A stretch of 64,000 nt of DNA from Cytophagales bacterium UBA2561 (GCA_002340355.1 DDLX01000028.1:310001-374000), one strand, 5' to 3'; numbered from the stretch's first letter, positions 17,901-27,670 are shown. The notes: generated from the letters alone by a model not told the origin. Program-made: numbers and translations.

Positions 17901-19428
17901 AGTCACAAGGTACTTCCCAAAATAGTGTATCATGAGCAATTGCAGGATAAGTTCGCACCGAATCAGTAAACGGATTTTGTGGTAAAGAGTCTCTAAAATG
18001 ACTGAAATTCACATAAATAAGAGAATCTCTATCATCATCTTTCCAACCTACAGGAATCGCAATAGTGTCATTTTGGATTCCTTCAAAAACAAATTCATTA
18101 ATCGAATTAGTACTATCAGATACGACCGAAACAAAGGGAGGTTGATGTATTTTTTCCTTAACTCGTACAAAAACCGTTACGGTATCCTCATAAGGCTGTC
18201 CACAAGTTAAATCCGAAATTACAAAACGATCAGCATAAACACCTCCTGACTTTTCAGGACAATGCGGATAGCTAACACTAAACACATGACTATCAGTATT
18301 ATTTGGTAAAAGTCCTAGAGTATCAGTAAGTATTGCACCTTGTGGAAACTGCCCTGTTTTGGTTTGAACAGGTAAGGCACGAAGACGTACCGAATCAGCA
18401 TCTTCATCAGTAACTTTAAGATAAATTCGTTTATCAATTTTATCCATTTCAAAAATAACAGTATCAGAAGAAGAAATAGGAGTAGTACTAGAAATGGTTG
18501 AAAAAGCATTAGCCTGTGGAAAATGACGCTCAGTAGTCGTACATTCTTGGACTAAAATTTGAAATTCTCGAACTTTTTGCCCTATTTTTTTGCCCTTTCG
18601 AAATTCTTCGCATTTCACTGCAAAAACAAAAAGTCCCCGTTCAACAGGTTTTACGCGAAGTCTTCCTGACGGTTGTAGCTCCAAACTAGGCGCGCCTCGA
18701 ACTTGCGTATTTACGCTATATCCTTGTAAGGATTTCCACGTAATAGGAGGATTATTGTAAGGTTTCGATTCAGGATTAGGAGCATTATTTAAAAATGTAG
18801 CATGTCCTCTGAGTGGATTTACTAACGAAAAACGAAGTTCATCCCCATCAGCATCAGTAGCTTCAAAATCAACAAAATACCATTGATTCAAACATGCATA
18901 ATCTCCTGTTAATGAACTAAAAACAGGAGAAGAATTAGGAGTAAATTTTCCATTTTGTAACAAAGAAGGAAAATCCAAGGTAACAGCAATTCCCATTTCG
19001 CCTGAGTTTTCGATATTATCAATTACTCCATTCCGACAACACCGCTCCCAAGCCATATAATAACCTGACGCTTGAGTATATTTTGTAGTATCAAGTTTGA
19101 TAATTTTCGAATAAATAATTTCTCGTGTAATAAAATTGCCTAAACGACACCGAATACTGGTATAAGGTAATTCACGGTCAAGAGTCTTTGGGAGAACAAA
19201 CGTTTCGACTACTTGACTTGTTGCTTCACTAAAAGCATATATTTCTACCTGATTATCAATAACATCTAGTACAGAGTTTACTTTATCGTAATAGACATGA
19301 AGCGAGAGCCGAAAAGAATCTTCTGTAATATGTATAAGGTTGATTTCTCCACCAACAATATGCGAAGATTTTCCTGAAAATGAATAAGTTAAGGCAATAA
19401 AAAGCACTAAAAAGGTTTTTCGTAACAT
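14929..19428 (-). CDS. Giant secreted adhesin-like protein with gliding-motility C-terminal domain (T9SS cargo)
   Basis: The 1499-residue product has a signal peptide (MLRKTFLVLFIALTYSFSG), then 'SHIVGGEINLIHI', the usual opening of a Bacteroidota family of long surface proteins. The middle consists of repeated Ig/cadherin-like beta units of about 110-130 residues, each with a 'D.DGDS'- or 'DTEGDS'-type turn (for example 'DADGDELRF', 'DLEDTEGDSIFIKW', 'GKDLDGDSLFLTP'). The last 85 residues, 'PTNILTPNGDGKNDIFQLPN' through 'FNRWGNRVFES' to 'GVYFYALKV', are a gliding-motility-associated (type B-like) C-terminal domain, which directs export by the type IX system. The D-rich turns suggest Ca2+ binding. 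A surface adhesion role is inferred. Confidence 0.88.
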   Translation of the reverse strand: MLRKTFLVLFIALTYSFSGKSSHIVGGEINLIHITEDSFRLSLHVYYDKVNSVLDVIDNQVEIYAFSEATSQVVETFVLPKTLDRELPYTSIRCRLGNFITREIIYSKIIKLDTTKYTQASGYYMAWERCCRNGVIDNIENSGEMGIAVTLDFPSLLQNGKFTPNSSPVFSSLTGDYACLNQWYFVDFEATDADGDELRFSLVNPLRGHATFLNNAPNPESKPYNNPPITWKSLQGYSVNTQVRGAPSLELQPSGRLRVKPVERGLFVFAVKCEEFRKGKKIGQKVREFQILVQECTTTERHFPQANAFSTISSTTPISSSDTVIFEMDKIDKRIYLKVTDEDADSVRLRALPVQTKTGQFPQGAILTDTLGLLPNNTDSHVFSVSYPHCPEKSGGVYADRFVISDLTCGQPYEDTVTVFVRVKEKIHQPPFVSVVSDSTNSINEFVFEGIQNDTIAIPVGWKDDDRDSLIYVNFSHFRDSLPQNPFTDSVRTYPAIAHDTLFWEVPCDLFKGVADSTLSFHFPIIVTDFVRCGFEKKDTVKVQIFIRNRHKFNTKPRIVRQSRLPISDTLAIYADTAYLTKPYKFRLDLEDTEGDSIFIKWETENFAAKDFAFPIDSLKKDSSVVLLIDWLPRCWFLDIDSMYKSLKTNIIIQDYSVCDTLIFSDTVRLDLVLTSNNQKSNTWANLPDKRYDFSLKDSIYSDSIRVNVPYQLSIKSFDYEGDSVEIRFKSDLDTNKHKVKFYRNEKDTIKTNEYFFEWKPNCDYFFDPDSTYPIPIEFIATDLDTCLRRKSDTLRTILYILPDRERSFEPYFFTDLDSIASQFYVDTATVGLLHSLKIGATGLGNLVMKNTILSTDFKTITPKFTSIISLDSIQTDWTWKLDCAYFSDFDSLPKYLDLQFEIDVNSCNENLKDTAKIRLFLRYPEHQRSNLQIIQSEDTIKHWKTEILAGHSLSFLGFANKVQSTTLLKIKPDFDILKNPIQTKIIRKDSVLQTHFLLQTECSNNLKNLQLQLTLEDTSACNFSIDTASVFIKVLPTPSENQAPILTFNSDLNFDVTEKIYTDSVFIGEKFTLQINGKDLDGDSLFLTPVAQNFDFEEIGAKFLSVSGKTNFSTVFSWQTSCKNLNIRGKDFESRTFEFDLFLRDKKYCLPEKSQMARVRWIVLGRPELNQSPKITVNLPKNSDGIYTTEITEGKNLAFQVQVQDIDEDMVILRGKPENFPFSDINISFSETQKTAPYFVDFKGKINCEIIENQEEILQLTFQATDLPTCGNPLSDEIKIQIRVVPEAPKKFSWQLDLPQNSEGIFETNLTENKPFETEILLKSDSENTSQKSVIWTIQGNDFSVEDMGIIFAPTSDSTANLSWTPPCNLANENTDFQIFITARTPPTECLSEVENTLRIQLNLDIPQTDFQHPTNILTPNGDGKNDIFQLPNVLDNCERQVIDFQKIEIFNRWGNRVFESTNPKFEWSPDNMPAGVYFYALKVVNQKVIQGIITIIK

Positions 19429-19822
19429 AAGGATATAAGGCTTAATCTTGGTTTAGATCATTTTTGATAAAAATCTAAGTACAAAGGAAACTGTTTTTGA
19501 ATATTTTTAGGTTCTAATTAAATCAACTTTGGGATATTTTTACACCAAACTCTTAAAATTCAATGATTGAAATTATCATTTTCAATAAAAAGTACGTATC
19601 AATTCATAAGAAATTAAGATACAATAATATTGTTTTTGTTACTTTTGGTTCTAATATAAATTATATACAATAAATAATTGTAAATCAGCTTTTTGTTTGA
19701 GTTTTAAATTCAAAATAGTATCACACAAAATCTTAAAATAGTATAATTTTTATTAATTCATTTTTTTATAAAGTTCTATAAAAAGAACGGTATTTTATTA
19801 TTTTACTTTTAAACTAATCATC
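19429..19822. other. AT-rich divergent intergenic region
   Basis: This 394-bp gap separates the starts of the two giant secreted-protein genes and must hold both promoters. It is very AT-rich with many T and A runs. I see no exact TAnnTTTG box with a matching -33 element, no long hairpin and no reading frame worth calling. Confidence 0.5.
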
Positions 19823-22800
19823 ATGAAAAAAACAGACATTTACAAGTGGCAGACCCTTCACACACTTTCCCGAAAAGGTTGGTATGCCTGTTGGTTTATT
19901 GGACTTTTTTTTATTTCAGGGATTTTGAAGGCACAACAATCGGATTTAGTTATTACTGAATTCGAAAGTACTTCTGCACTCATCAAAGGAACCACAGCTA
20001 ATCTGAATATTAAAATTCAGAATACAGGTAGTTCGGCTGTTACAGGGGCTTCTTTGGAAGTCACACTTATTAATATTGACGGACGACCAAATGGCTATCG
20101 CAAAGTAATTAGCAATTCTTCTGTTTCGACTATTGCAAAAGGTGATTCAAAAACCATAACAGTTAATGTTCCTATTCCTTCAAATGTAACACAAAATCGG
20201 TATCGTTTGGAGGTTAAAGTTATCAATTCGGGCGATATAAGTCCTGATAATAATATCATTTATAAGGAAGTAAGTGTTACGGGTGCTTTAGCCAACCTTA
20301 ACTCTCATCAGGCAGATTATTTCATGGGTGGTGAAGCACAGCCACTTTTAAAAGATGGTAAACCTTGTAATTGTATTGAATTAACCAAGCCCAAAAATAA
20401 CGAAAGTGGTCGGGCTTATTCGTACCAACGTTTAAATCTCCGAAAGAATCAAGTATTAGAATTTGCTTTCTATTTGGGACTTCGGGATGGGAATGGCGCA
20501 GATGGAATTGTTTTAGCTCTACACAATGATGCTCGTGGAAATGCGGCTCATGGGGGTTTTGGTGAAGGTTTAGGTTATGGTAATGCTCATGGCACTTCAG
20601 GTGTTTTGCCTTCGATTGGTATCGAGTTAGATACTTGGAAAAATGGAAATCGAAAAGACCCTTCGGCTGATCATATCGCTTTATTAGAAAATGGTGTTTT
20701 GAATCATGACAGTAATCCTGATTTACCATTAGTTGAAGTTCCAAATATGGAAGATGGTAAAGAACGATTAATGCGAATGGAATGGAATGCCAGCAAAAAG
20801 ACCATTACGGTTTATTGGGATAAGGATGCTGATGGCGTTCTGAATGAGAGCGATTTGATTTTTAGTGTTGAGAAGGATTTACCAACCATGCTAGGTACAA
20901 GTGACCCATTTTGGGGCGTAACTGCCGCTACGGGTGGAGCTTACAACTTACAATATTTTTGTAATCGAAGCGGTAAATTACTTTATCAGCCTAAGCCTAC
21001 TTGTGGAGTAGCGGTTGATGATAAAGCAGCTTCAGTATATAATCATTTCAACTTCTGGTGGAATGCAAACAAGCGTCCTGCTCAAGATTGGAAGAATACC
21101 GTTGAGATTAATTTAGACAATATTCAAGCCCCTGTCAATTATCGTTGGGTCATGACTTTTCCACATGATGAAAGTGGCAAAGCGGGTACATTTGAAGGTT
21201 CAGGAAAAATTACAGGCAATGGTATCCAGTCTTTTGAGATTCCATATCCCGCCAAAGGCGAATGGGGAACAATGAGTAATGATGGTAGAGGACTGTATTC
21301 GGCATATGTTGAATTATTTATGGATACACCTTGTGGTAACTACCAATGGACAACAAGCTATTCTGCCCCAAATGAGACTGATTTGAGTGTTAATAAAAAA
21401 GGCGTTTCTACAGTTAAAGTAGGAGATACATTAACTTATACAATTCAAATTGCCAATTTAGGACCTCGAAATGCCGTTGAGGGTGTAGTTGTTACTGATG
21501 TAATTCCTTCAGGATTTGATTTTATAAAAGCCACAGGAAATCCAACCTTAAACGGGAATAAGTTGACTTGGAATGTTACTGAAGGAATTGGTTACATGAA
21601 AAGTAAAACTTATGAAGTAATTGCAATAGCTAAAACCATCGGAATTTATAATACTTCTGCCACTGTGGAAGTTGCTAATCCGATAGACAAAATTACGGAT
21701 AATAATTCAGATGCTTTAGAAATTACAGTTGAAGCACTTGATAGTAATGCTCCTATAACTTGCTCAAACATTACAGTAGAAAAAGCTGAAGATGGTAAAA
21801 TTATCATTTCGAATAACAATGAATCAACAGCAACAATTAATTATTCAATTTTTGATGCAAATGGTACGATAACTAAAACAGCTTCGGTAGACGTAAATGC
21901 TAAATCAACAACTAATTTTACAGATCGTGCGCCTGCTTTAGGCAAAATCGAATTTACTGTACCTACGGTTCAACAGGATGGAAAATGTTTCGTCCAAAAT
22001 GGTAACAAAACTATTCAAGTAGGTGAACGAGAAGTTACTTGGATAGAATACGAAGACAAAGTTTATGATGCACGAGACTGGTTTTGGTTTGTTCGAAAAG
22101 AACGACAACTTCTTCGTGACCGACTAGGTAAAAATGTACAAGATACAGATAAAGGTGTAAGTCTATCGGACTTGACCACTGTAGTCGATGAGACGGATAT
22201 GTTCTTGGAAGTTGAGACAGGCAGAATTGGTTATACACACGCTTTAGGTTGGTGTAAAATGGTCAATGGAATGCCTACTGATCCCGAGATTTTGGTATGG
22301 GAAATTCGAGGAAATAGCTCGACTACAACTACCATTAATGGTACGATCCCCGCAAAAACAAATATGGCATTTTTCTTAGTGGCTACGGTCAAAAGCAAAA
22401 ATCCATTAGTTCAGAATAAACATTCTCAAGTACGTTTCCAAGGTAAGACGTTACAATATTCAACTGACAATGGTGCCACTTGGATTGATGTTCCTTCCAA
22501 ATACTTTGTCTCAACCATTAAAGATTGGAATAAACCTGTTATGGAACAAGCTATTGCAGGATTAGAAAAAAGAAATGGAAAGACACTCTTACGAGTGGGT
22601 TTTGAGGATATTACAGGTGGTGGAGACCGAGATTATGAAGACCATGTAGTAACACTTCATATGCACGGAGCCGAAACTTTAAAAACTAAAGTGATTGCAG
22701 AAACCAAAACTGTCCCGAACTATGAAGAAGTACCTTGTGGAGATTGTGTAACCACAATTGAAGGATCTGCTGAAGATTGTACGCCTGTTTATGTACCTAC

Positions 22801-25240
22801 TTCTTATAAGGTGGGTGAATTACAAAATAGAATCGTAGCATGGCGAAAAGACCCAACTAATGCGACTATTGTTGACCAAAGTTCACGACCTAAGAAGTTT
22901 ACTACATTAGGTGGAATTGGTGGCGAAATCACTTTAGACTTCCAAGCTCCTCAGTTGATTGTCAAAGGCAAACCTGACTTACGAGTTCATGAAGCAACTT
23001 GGGGTAAAACACCTGCTCAATGGAATAGTTATCCTGAAATTGCTCAAGTTTGGGTATCACAAGATGGAGCTAATTTCTATACAGCAGATAATCCTGCCAA
23101 GATTGTCCAAACAGATATCACCCTAGATGGTACAGGACTTTCTTGGTTCCGTTATGTGAAAATTGTGGATATTACGCCAAAAGGTTATGTGAAAAATGGC
23201 GACGGTTATGATGTCAATTATGTTTCTTGTTTGAACGGAAGCGCACCTGATTTCTGTACTATCGCAACACCTCAAAATCTTCATGTTACAGATGTGAAAC
23301 CTTGTTGTGTATATGTTGCTTGGGATGGTGTAGTTGATGCCAAAGGCTATAAAGTAGGTTATAAGGATATCGGTTCACATACTTGGCGTTACATGACTAC
23401 GGAGACAACAGACTTCCGTGTACAGGGTCTCCCTGGTATGACTTATGAGATTAAGGTTGCCGCACTTTGTGAGAATAACGAGTCTGAATTTTCGGAATTC
23501 ATCACAGCCGTTTCTTTAGGTGAATTGGCTTGTGATATTCCTGAGAATCCACGAGCTTTCAATGTTACTTACAATAGTGCTACAATACAAACAGATGCAA
23601 CTCGAAACGCAGTAGGTGGATATGCTATCATTTTCCGAAGAGCAAATACCAATGACGAGTGGTTAGTTATGCAAAGCAATACACCGACCTTCAATTTGGG
23701 TGGATTATACAAAGGTTACAAATATGAATATCAAGTCAAGTCGATTTGTGCTGAAGATGGTTCATTATATTCTGCTTGGACAGAAAAAGCCTATTTCAAT
23801 ACTTGTCCTGAAGAAGAGCCTTTCTGTGATGCTTGTGCTTATCCTGTGAATATTACCGCAAGTAATGTAACTATCCACAATGCCACTATCTCTTGGGCAA
23901 AAGTCGGAAACGTAGAAGATTACGAAATCGAATATCGATTTGATGGAGCAACTCGTTGGATTCGGCGAATTGTTACAGGAACAGAAGTTGAGTTAGTTGA
24001 TTTACTTGGTGGTATTCAGTATGACGCACGAGTTCGTACTAAATGTACTGTTACGAAGGCTTCGGTTTGGCAACCAGTTAGATTCAAAACAGAGCCAGAT
24101 CCATCTTGTCATCCTATTGGACATATCCAAGTATCTGACCGTGTCGAAAACCTACAAGACATCGCCTTAACTGTTACCACAATTCATTGGAGTGGAGACG
24201 ATTCAGGAAATACACAATATGCCATCAAATACCGAAAGGTAGGGGATAATAAGACCTATAGTTATTCTTCATTTACGAATAGTCTTGAAGTATATGGTTT
24301 GCAAGAAGGTGAATATCACTTCTGGGTACGAAATGTTACTTGTCCTACGGGTTGGAAATACATCAAATGGACATTAGTGGATGTCTTTGCTTGTGATATT
24401 CCAGTCGTTAAAAGCTTCAATGTACAAGATCCATTCAATGTTACAGCAACTTGGACAAAAGCACTGGGAGCTTATTCATACCTTGCCGAGTACAAACCTA
24501 CTAGCGCACAATACTGGCAAGTATTCCCTGCTCAAGACACCACTTTGGCAATGACAGACTTATTCTCTGGGACGAAGTATAATTTCCGTGTCAAGAGTGT
24601 TTGTAAAGACCCTTGGGTATCTAATTACGCTTACGGACTATTCGAGACAAAAGGAGATGCCGCTTGTCCTAACGTGACCAATTTACGTTTTGAAAGTTTA
24701 TTACCGTTCTGTATGACAGCTACTTGGGATGAAACTGCAGGAGGAGCCATTGAATATCAAATTCAGTTCCGTAAAGCCAGTGATAAGAAATGGCAAACTC
24801 GTTACGTAACGAAAAACTCCATTACCTTGACTAACTTAGACGCAGGTGATGATTACAAATTCCGAGTACGGGCTATCTGCCGTAAAAACGCAAAAAACAA
24901 AATCAAGTTAGCCTCTAATTTCTTGACAAAAAACTTTACTGCAGTTGGTAAAGATGCGCTCAATCAAGGTGGATATATTTTGTTGAATGCTGCTACGGGT
25001 GCAGGAATTGCTGCTTATCCAAATCCATTTGCGGATGAATTAAAAGTACAATTCGTTCTTGACCAAGCCGTTGAACTTCGCATTTACAATGTAATGGGAA
25101 CTTTAATTTATGAGCGAGAACTAGAAGGTGCTGACAATTTTGTTTGGAATGCAACTGGTATAGATAAGGGACTGTATATCATTCATGTTTTTTCAGAAGA
25201 TGGAAAAGTCAATGAAATTACGAAAATGCTCAAACAGTAA
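19823..25240 (+). CDS. Giant multidomain T9SS cargo: lectin-like, DUF11, DUF4114 and FnIII domains
   Basis: The 1805-residue product has a long signal peptide (to about residue 38, ILKAQQ) and a CARDB-like domain (40-150). Residues 160-385 look like an L-type lectin: 'GADGIVLALHND' (225-236), then 'IGIELDTWKNG' and 'DPSADHIALL'. A DUF11 repeat spans about 518-637 ('VGDTLTYTIQIANLGPRNAV'). A DUF4114 domain near 840-948 ends in the Ca2+-type motif 'GFEDITGGGDRDYEDHVV'. About six fibronectin type III repeats follow from about 1150 to 1690. Residues 1725-1805 ('YPNPFADELKVQF', 'IYNVMGTLIYERE', 'DKGLYIIHVFSEDGK') are a T9SS type A sorting domain. A secreted or surface carbohydrate-binding role is likely. 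A strong terminator follows. Confidence 0.92.
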   Translation: MKKTDIYKWQTLHTLSRKGWYACWFIGLFFISGILKAQQSDLVITEFESTSALIKGTTANLNIKIQNTGSSAVTGASLEVTLINIDGRPNGYRKVISNSSVSTIAKGDSKTITVNVPIPSNVTQNRYRLEVKVINSGDISPDNNIIYKEVSVTGALANLNSHQADYFMGGEAQPLLKDGKPCNCIELTKPKNNESGRAYSYQRLNLRKNQVLEFAFYLGLRDGNGADGIVLALHNDARGNAAHGGFGEGLGYGNAHGTSGVLPSIGIELDTWKNGNRKDPSADHIALLENGVLNHDSNPDLPLVEVPNMEDGKERLMRMEWNASKKTITVYWDKDADGVLNESDLIFSVEKDLPTMLGTSDPFWGVTAATGGAYNLQYFCNRSGKLLYQPKPTCGVAVDDKAASVYNHFNFWWNANKRPAQDWKNTVEINLDNIQAPVNYRWVMTFPHDESGKAGTFEGSGKITGNGIQSFEIPYPAKGEWGTMSNDGRGLYSAYVELFMDTPCGNYQWTTSYSAPNETDLSVNKKGVSTVKVGDTLTYTIQIANLGPRNAVEGVVVTDVIPSGFDFIKATGNPTLNGNKLTWNVTEGIGYMKSKTYEVIAIAKTIGIYNTSATVEVANPIDKITDNNSDALEITVEALDSNAPITCSNITVEKAEDGKIIISNNNESTATINYSIFDANGTITKTASVDVNAKSTTNFTDRAPALGKIEFTVPTVQQDGKCFVQNGNKTIQVGEREVTWIEYEDKVYDARDWFWFVRKERQLLRDRLGKNVQDTDKGVSLSDLTTVVDETDMFLEVETGRIGYTHALGWCKMVNGMPTDPEILVWEIRGNSSTTTTINGTIPAKTNMAFFLVATVKSKNPLVQNKHSQVRFQGKTLQYSTDNGATWIDVPSKYFVSTIKDWNKPVMEQAIAGLEKRNGKTLLRVGFEDITGGGDRDYEDHVVTLHMHGAETLKTKVIAETKTVPNYEEVPCGDCVTTIEGSAEDCTPVYVPTSYKVGELQNRIVAWRKDPTNATIVDQSSRPKKFTTLGGIGGEITLDFQAPQLIVKGKPDLRVHEATWGKTPAQWNSYPEIAQVWVSQDGANFYTADNPAKIVQTDITLDGTGLSWFRYVKIVDITPKGYVKNGDGYDVNYVSCLNGSAPDFCTIATPQNLHVTDVKPCCVYVAWDGVVDAKGYKVGYKDIGSHTWRYMTTETTDFRVQGLPGMTYEIKVAALCENNESEFSEFITAVSLGELACDIPENPRAFNVTYNSATIQTDATRNAVGGYAIIFRRANTNDEWLVMQSNTPTFNLGGLYKGYKYEYQVKSICAEDGSLYSAWTEKAYFNTCPEEEPFCDACAYPVNITASNVTIHNATISWAKVGNVEDYEIEYRFDGATRWIRRIVTGTEVELVDLLGGIQYDARVRTKCTVTKASVWQPVRFKTEPDPSCHPIGHIQVSDRVENLQDIALTVTTIHWSGDDSGNTQYAIKYRKVGDNKTYSYSSFTNSLEVYGLQEGEYHFWVRNVTCPTGWKYIKWTLVDVFACDIPVVKSFNVQDPFNVTATWTKALGAYSYLAEYKPTSAQYWQVFPAQDTTLAMTDLFSGTKYNFRVKSVCKDPWVSNYAYGLFETKGDAACPNVTNLRFESLLPFCMTATWDETAGGAIEYQIQFRKASDKKWQTRYVTKNSITLTNLDAGDDYKFRVRAICRKNAKNKIKLASNFLTKNFTAVGKDALNQGGYILLNAATGAGIAAYPNPFADELKVQFVLDQAVELRIYNVMGTLIYERELEGADNFVWNATGIDKGLYIIHVFSEDGKVNEITKMLKQ

Positions 25241-25288
25241 AAACTGATATTAGTGGATAACACTTTTGTTAAAAGCTATTAAAACTCG

Positions 25289-25326
25289 AAAGCTCCGTAA
25301 GCAAAATACTTACGGAGCTTTTTGTA
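25289..25326 (+). terminator. Rho-independent terminator of the giant T9SS gene
   Basis: The arms at 25289-25301 and 25309-25321 (AAAGCTCCGTAAG and its complement) form a perfect 13-bp stem with a 7-nt loop and a following T tract, 49 nt after the stop codon. Confidence 0.9.
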
Positions 25327-25402
25327 TTATAGCAGTTTAGTAGAAAAAACTATATGATTTAGTAAACCTCACATTTTAGTATGCAGATGACTACAATTTG
25401 AA

Positions 25403-26728
25403 TTATTTTTGTTTTGTTTCTACTAGTTTCTCCAATTCAGAATGTTCTATAATCGTAGTCCAGACAGAAGTTTTTCCATCATCAGCACGTGTCCAAACTG
25501 GCACAATTCGTCCATCATGTGCTGAAATATGATTGTAATCTCCAAAGAAAACATCAGGATTGGCAGTAAATGATTTCTCACTAATTTTTACGTTTTTAAA
25601 TGTCTCTCCGCCATCCGTAGAATATGCCAAATAAACATCAGTTTGCAAATCATCATAATTTCGACGGTCATAAAAAATCGTATATAAATAACCCGTAGTT
25701 TGGTCAATAGTCATCCATGTTAAATATTGCTGCCGAGTCGTCTTATCATCATTCACCCGCTTTGATTCCGACCATGTTTTGCCTCCATCTATTGATTTCG
25801 CTAACCAAATATCTGTATCATTTTCTCCATTACGTTGATCAGCCCAATTTATATAAACTGTTCCTCGAAACTTACTATTACTCAAATCACAAAATGTAAC
25901 AGGCATTCCATTAGATCGATTAACGCCATCAATATTAATATCCCAGCCACCTTGCTGCTCCGCCACTATCAAATCCGTGTCTAACCATGTTTTACCCCCA
26001 TCCAATGATTTATCAAAATAAATCTTAGAATCATACGACCAACTAACATAAATTTCACCTTTTGTTCCTACTGCTGGTACGGCTCCTTCGGTGGTTTGAT
26101 CTCCATCTAAACAATCTCCTGCAATTTCATTGATTATTAATGGTTTTGACCATGATTTTCCACCATTTTCAGACTTCGAAAATAAAATATTGCTCTCATC
26201 TTTAGGATCTTTACTATCATACTTATCAAACTGTGTCCATGTCACATAAATATGATTATTCTGAGGATTTACAACTGCCCATTCCTTATCTTGGTCTTTA
26301 GGGGGATTATATCCCATATACGTCCCCTTTGACCACTTTTTGCCTACATTTTTAGACTTCTGACAAACGATACGATCTAAGATTTCTTCACTTTGCCAGT
26401 TACGTCCTGTGGGATCAGAGAGGTGAAAATAATAAAAATGTCCCTTTGTATCTGAAATAACTACAGGATCTCCCCAAACGCCATAAGGAGACTTCAGACG
26501 AGATTTTGTCCATGTTTTTCCGCCATCTTTGGTATAATAAATTTTATCCAAAATTGCACTTGCTACGATGTGATTTTTATTTTTAAGGCTAATCGCTACA
26601 CTTGGTTCACAAGGGGTAAGCTTCCCTCCTGTCCCAGCTCCATCGTCAAGCATAATATTTTTAAATTGCCCAAATACGGAATGTGTTCCTAAAATGAACA
26701 CCCAAAACGCCCAATAATACTTTTGCAT
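25403..26728 (-). CDS. Secreted BNR/Asp-box (sialidase-fold) protein
   Basis: The 441-residue protein has a signal peptide ending at SVFGQ (about residue 21). At least five Asp-box turns are spaced through a six-bladed propeller-length domain: 'TKDGGKTWTKS', 'SENGGKSWSKP', 'SLDGGKTWLDT', 'SIDGGKTWSES' and 'STDGGETFKNV'. The sialidase fold is clear. The catalytic Arg triad and Tyr/Glu pair of true sialidases are not evident by eye, so enzyme activity is not assigned. There is no T9SS C-terminal domain, so it is probably periplasmic. It runs convergent to the giant gene. Confidence 0.8.
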   Translation of the reverse strand: MQKYYWAFWVFILGTHSVFGQFKNIMLDDGAGTGGKLTPCEPSVAISLKNKNHIVASAILDKIYYTKDGGKTWTKSRLKSPYGVWGDPVVISDTKGHFYYFHLSDPTGRNWQSEEILDRIVCQKSKNVGKKWSKGTYMGYNPPKDQDKEWAVVNPQNNHIYVTWTQFDKYDSKDPKDESNILFSKSENGGKSWSKPLIINEIAGDCLDGDQTTEGAVPAVGTKGEIYVSWSYDSKIYFDKSLDGGKTWLDTDLIVAEQQGGWDINIDGVNRSNGMPVTFCDLSNSKFRGTVYINWADQRNGENDTDIWLAKSIDGGKTWSESKRVNDDKTTRQQYLTWMTIDQTTGYLYTIFYDRRNYDDLQTDVYLAYSTDGGETFKNVKISEKSFTANPDVFFGDYNHISAHDGRIVPVWTRADDGKTSVWTTIIEHSELEKLVETKQK

Positions 26729-26836
26729 TTTTTTGAGTAGAGTTATTATTTAATAAATATAAAGAGTTAGAGAAATTCGTAAGATGTAAATGAATTGTTA
26801 AATTATAACAAATGAACAAAACATCATATTTTTATA

Positions 26837-26868
26837 TTTGCATTTTAAAAAAATCCTTTTTAACTTTG
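26837..26868 (+). promoter_or_regulatory. Promoter of the rhodanese operon
   Basis: TTTG at 26837-26840 and TAACTTTG at 26861-26868 are 20 nt apart, an excellent fit to the Bacteroidota -33/-7 promoter. Further TAnnTTTG boxes occur at 26833-26840 and 26921-26928, so more than one start is possible. The leader to the ATG at 26965 would be about 90 nt. Confidence 0.65.
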
Positions 26869-26964
26869 TCCTATCAAGTCAAAAATACGAAATTTATGAG
26901 GTTTTCAAAATTTTGTAAATTAGATTTGTGGGTTTAAAATTATTGAAACATAGTTCACAAAAAA

Positions 26965-27282
26965 ATGGTCAAAGAAATTTCAGCAGAAGAATTCGTTGAA
27001 TTGTACAAGACACAAAAAGGCATTATCATAGATGTTCGGACACAAGCAGAATTCGATAACGGATATCTCCAAGATGCCCAAAAAGCGGACTTCCTGAGTG
27101 GTGAGTTTACGCAAGTTGCTCAAGACCTCGACCCAAATGAGACTTACTATTTGTACTGTCGATCAGGCAATAGAAGTGGAAGTGCAGCAGGTTATCTTGC
27201 CAATAAAGGATTCGAAAATGTGTACAATATTGGCGGATTCGACAGTCTGGATGCTGCGGGTTTTCCCGTAAGTTACGATTAA
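26965..27282 (+). CDS. Single-domain rhodanese (sulfurtransferase) 1
   Basis: This 105-residue single rhodanese domain has the active loop CRSGNR beginning at catalytic Cys65 ('YYLYCRSGNRSGSAAGYL'), with 'IIDVRTQAEFDNGYL' as the CH2A motif. It would carry a persulfide on Cys65 and pass sulfane sulfur to thiol acceptors in the cytoplasm (no signal peptide is seen). The next gene, 31 bp on, is a close relative; both have 'ISAQ/EEFVELYKTQKG', so the pair looks like a tandem duplication. Confidence 0.92.
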   Translation: MVKEISAEEFVELYKTQKGIIIDVRTQAEFDNGYLQDAQKADFLSGEFTQVAQDLDPNETYYLYCRSGNRSGSAAGYLANKGFENVYNIGGFDSLDAAGFPVSYD

Positions 27283-27313
27283 TCAAAAACCTAAAAAGCG
27301 ACTAATACAGGAA

Positions 27314-27670
27314 ATGATACAGAAAATACTTCGTCTATTTGGTCTGAAATCAGACACACCCGTAAAAAAAATCTCGGCACAGGAATTTGTCGAACTTTAT
27401 AAGACCCAAAAAGGGACTATTGTTGATGTCCGTACACAATCGGAGTTTGAGAATGGACACCTTAAAAATGCTCAAAAAGCAGATGTTATGAGTGGGGAAT
27501 TCGCTCGAAAAATGACGCATTTTGATGCTCGAAAAATATACTATGTCTATTGTCGATCAGGTGGACGGAGTGCCAGAGCCTGTAATATGTTAGCTAAAAA
27601 AGGCTTCAAGAATATCTACAATATCGGTGGATTTGAAGCCCTTAAGGAAGCGGGATTTACAATCCGTTGA
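27314..27670 (+). CDS. Single-domain rhodanese (sulfurtransferase) 2
   Basis: The 118-residue protein is a second rhodanese with active loop CRSGGR at Cys80 and CH2A 'IVDVRTQSEFENGHL'. It differs from its neighbour by a 17-residue N-terminal extension (MIQKILRLFGLKSDTPVK), mildly amphipathic but not a signal peptide. The extension may tether it to the membrane or to a partner. It is the second gene of the sulfur operon, followed after 105 bp by the membrane peptide gene. Confidence 0.92.
   Translation: MIQKILRLFGLKSDTPVKKISAQEFVELYKTQKGTIVDVRTQSEFENGHLKNAQKADVMSGEFARKMTHFDARKIYYVYCRSGGRSARACNMLAKKGFKNIYNIGGFEALKEAGFTIR

Noticed and set aside
14929..25240. Repeated beta units in the giant proteins as DNA tandem repeats
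   Set aside because: The repeats are diverged protein domains; no exact nucleotide repeat of note was seen.
25403..26728. True sialidase
   Set aside because: Asp-boxes are clear, but the catalytic Arg triad is not visible, so only the fold is claimed.
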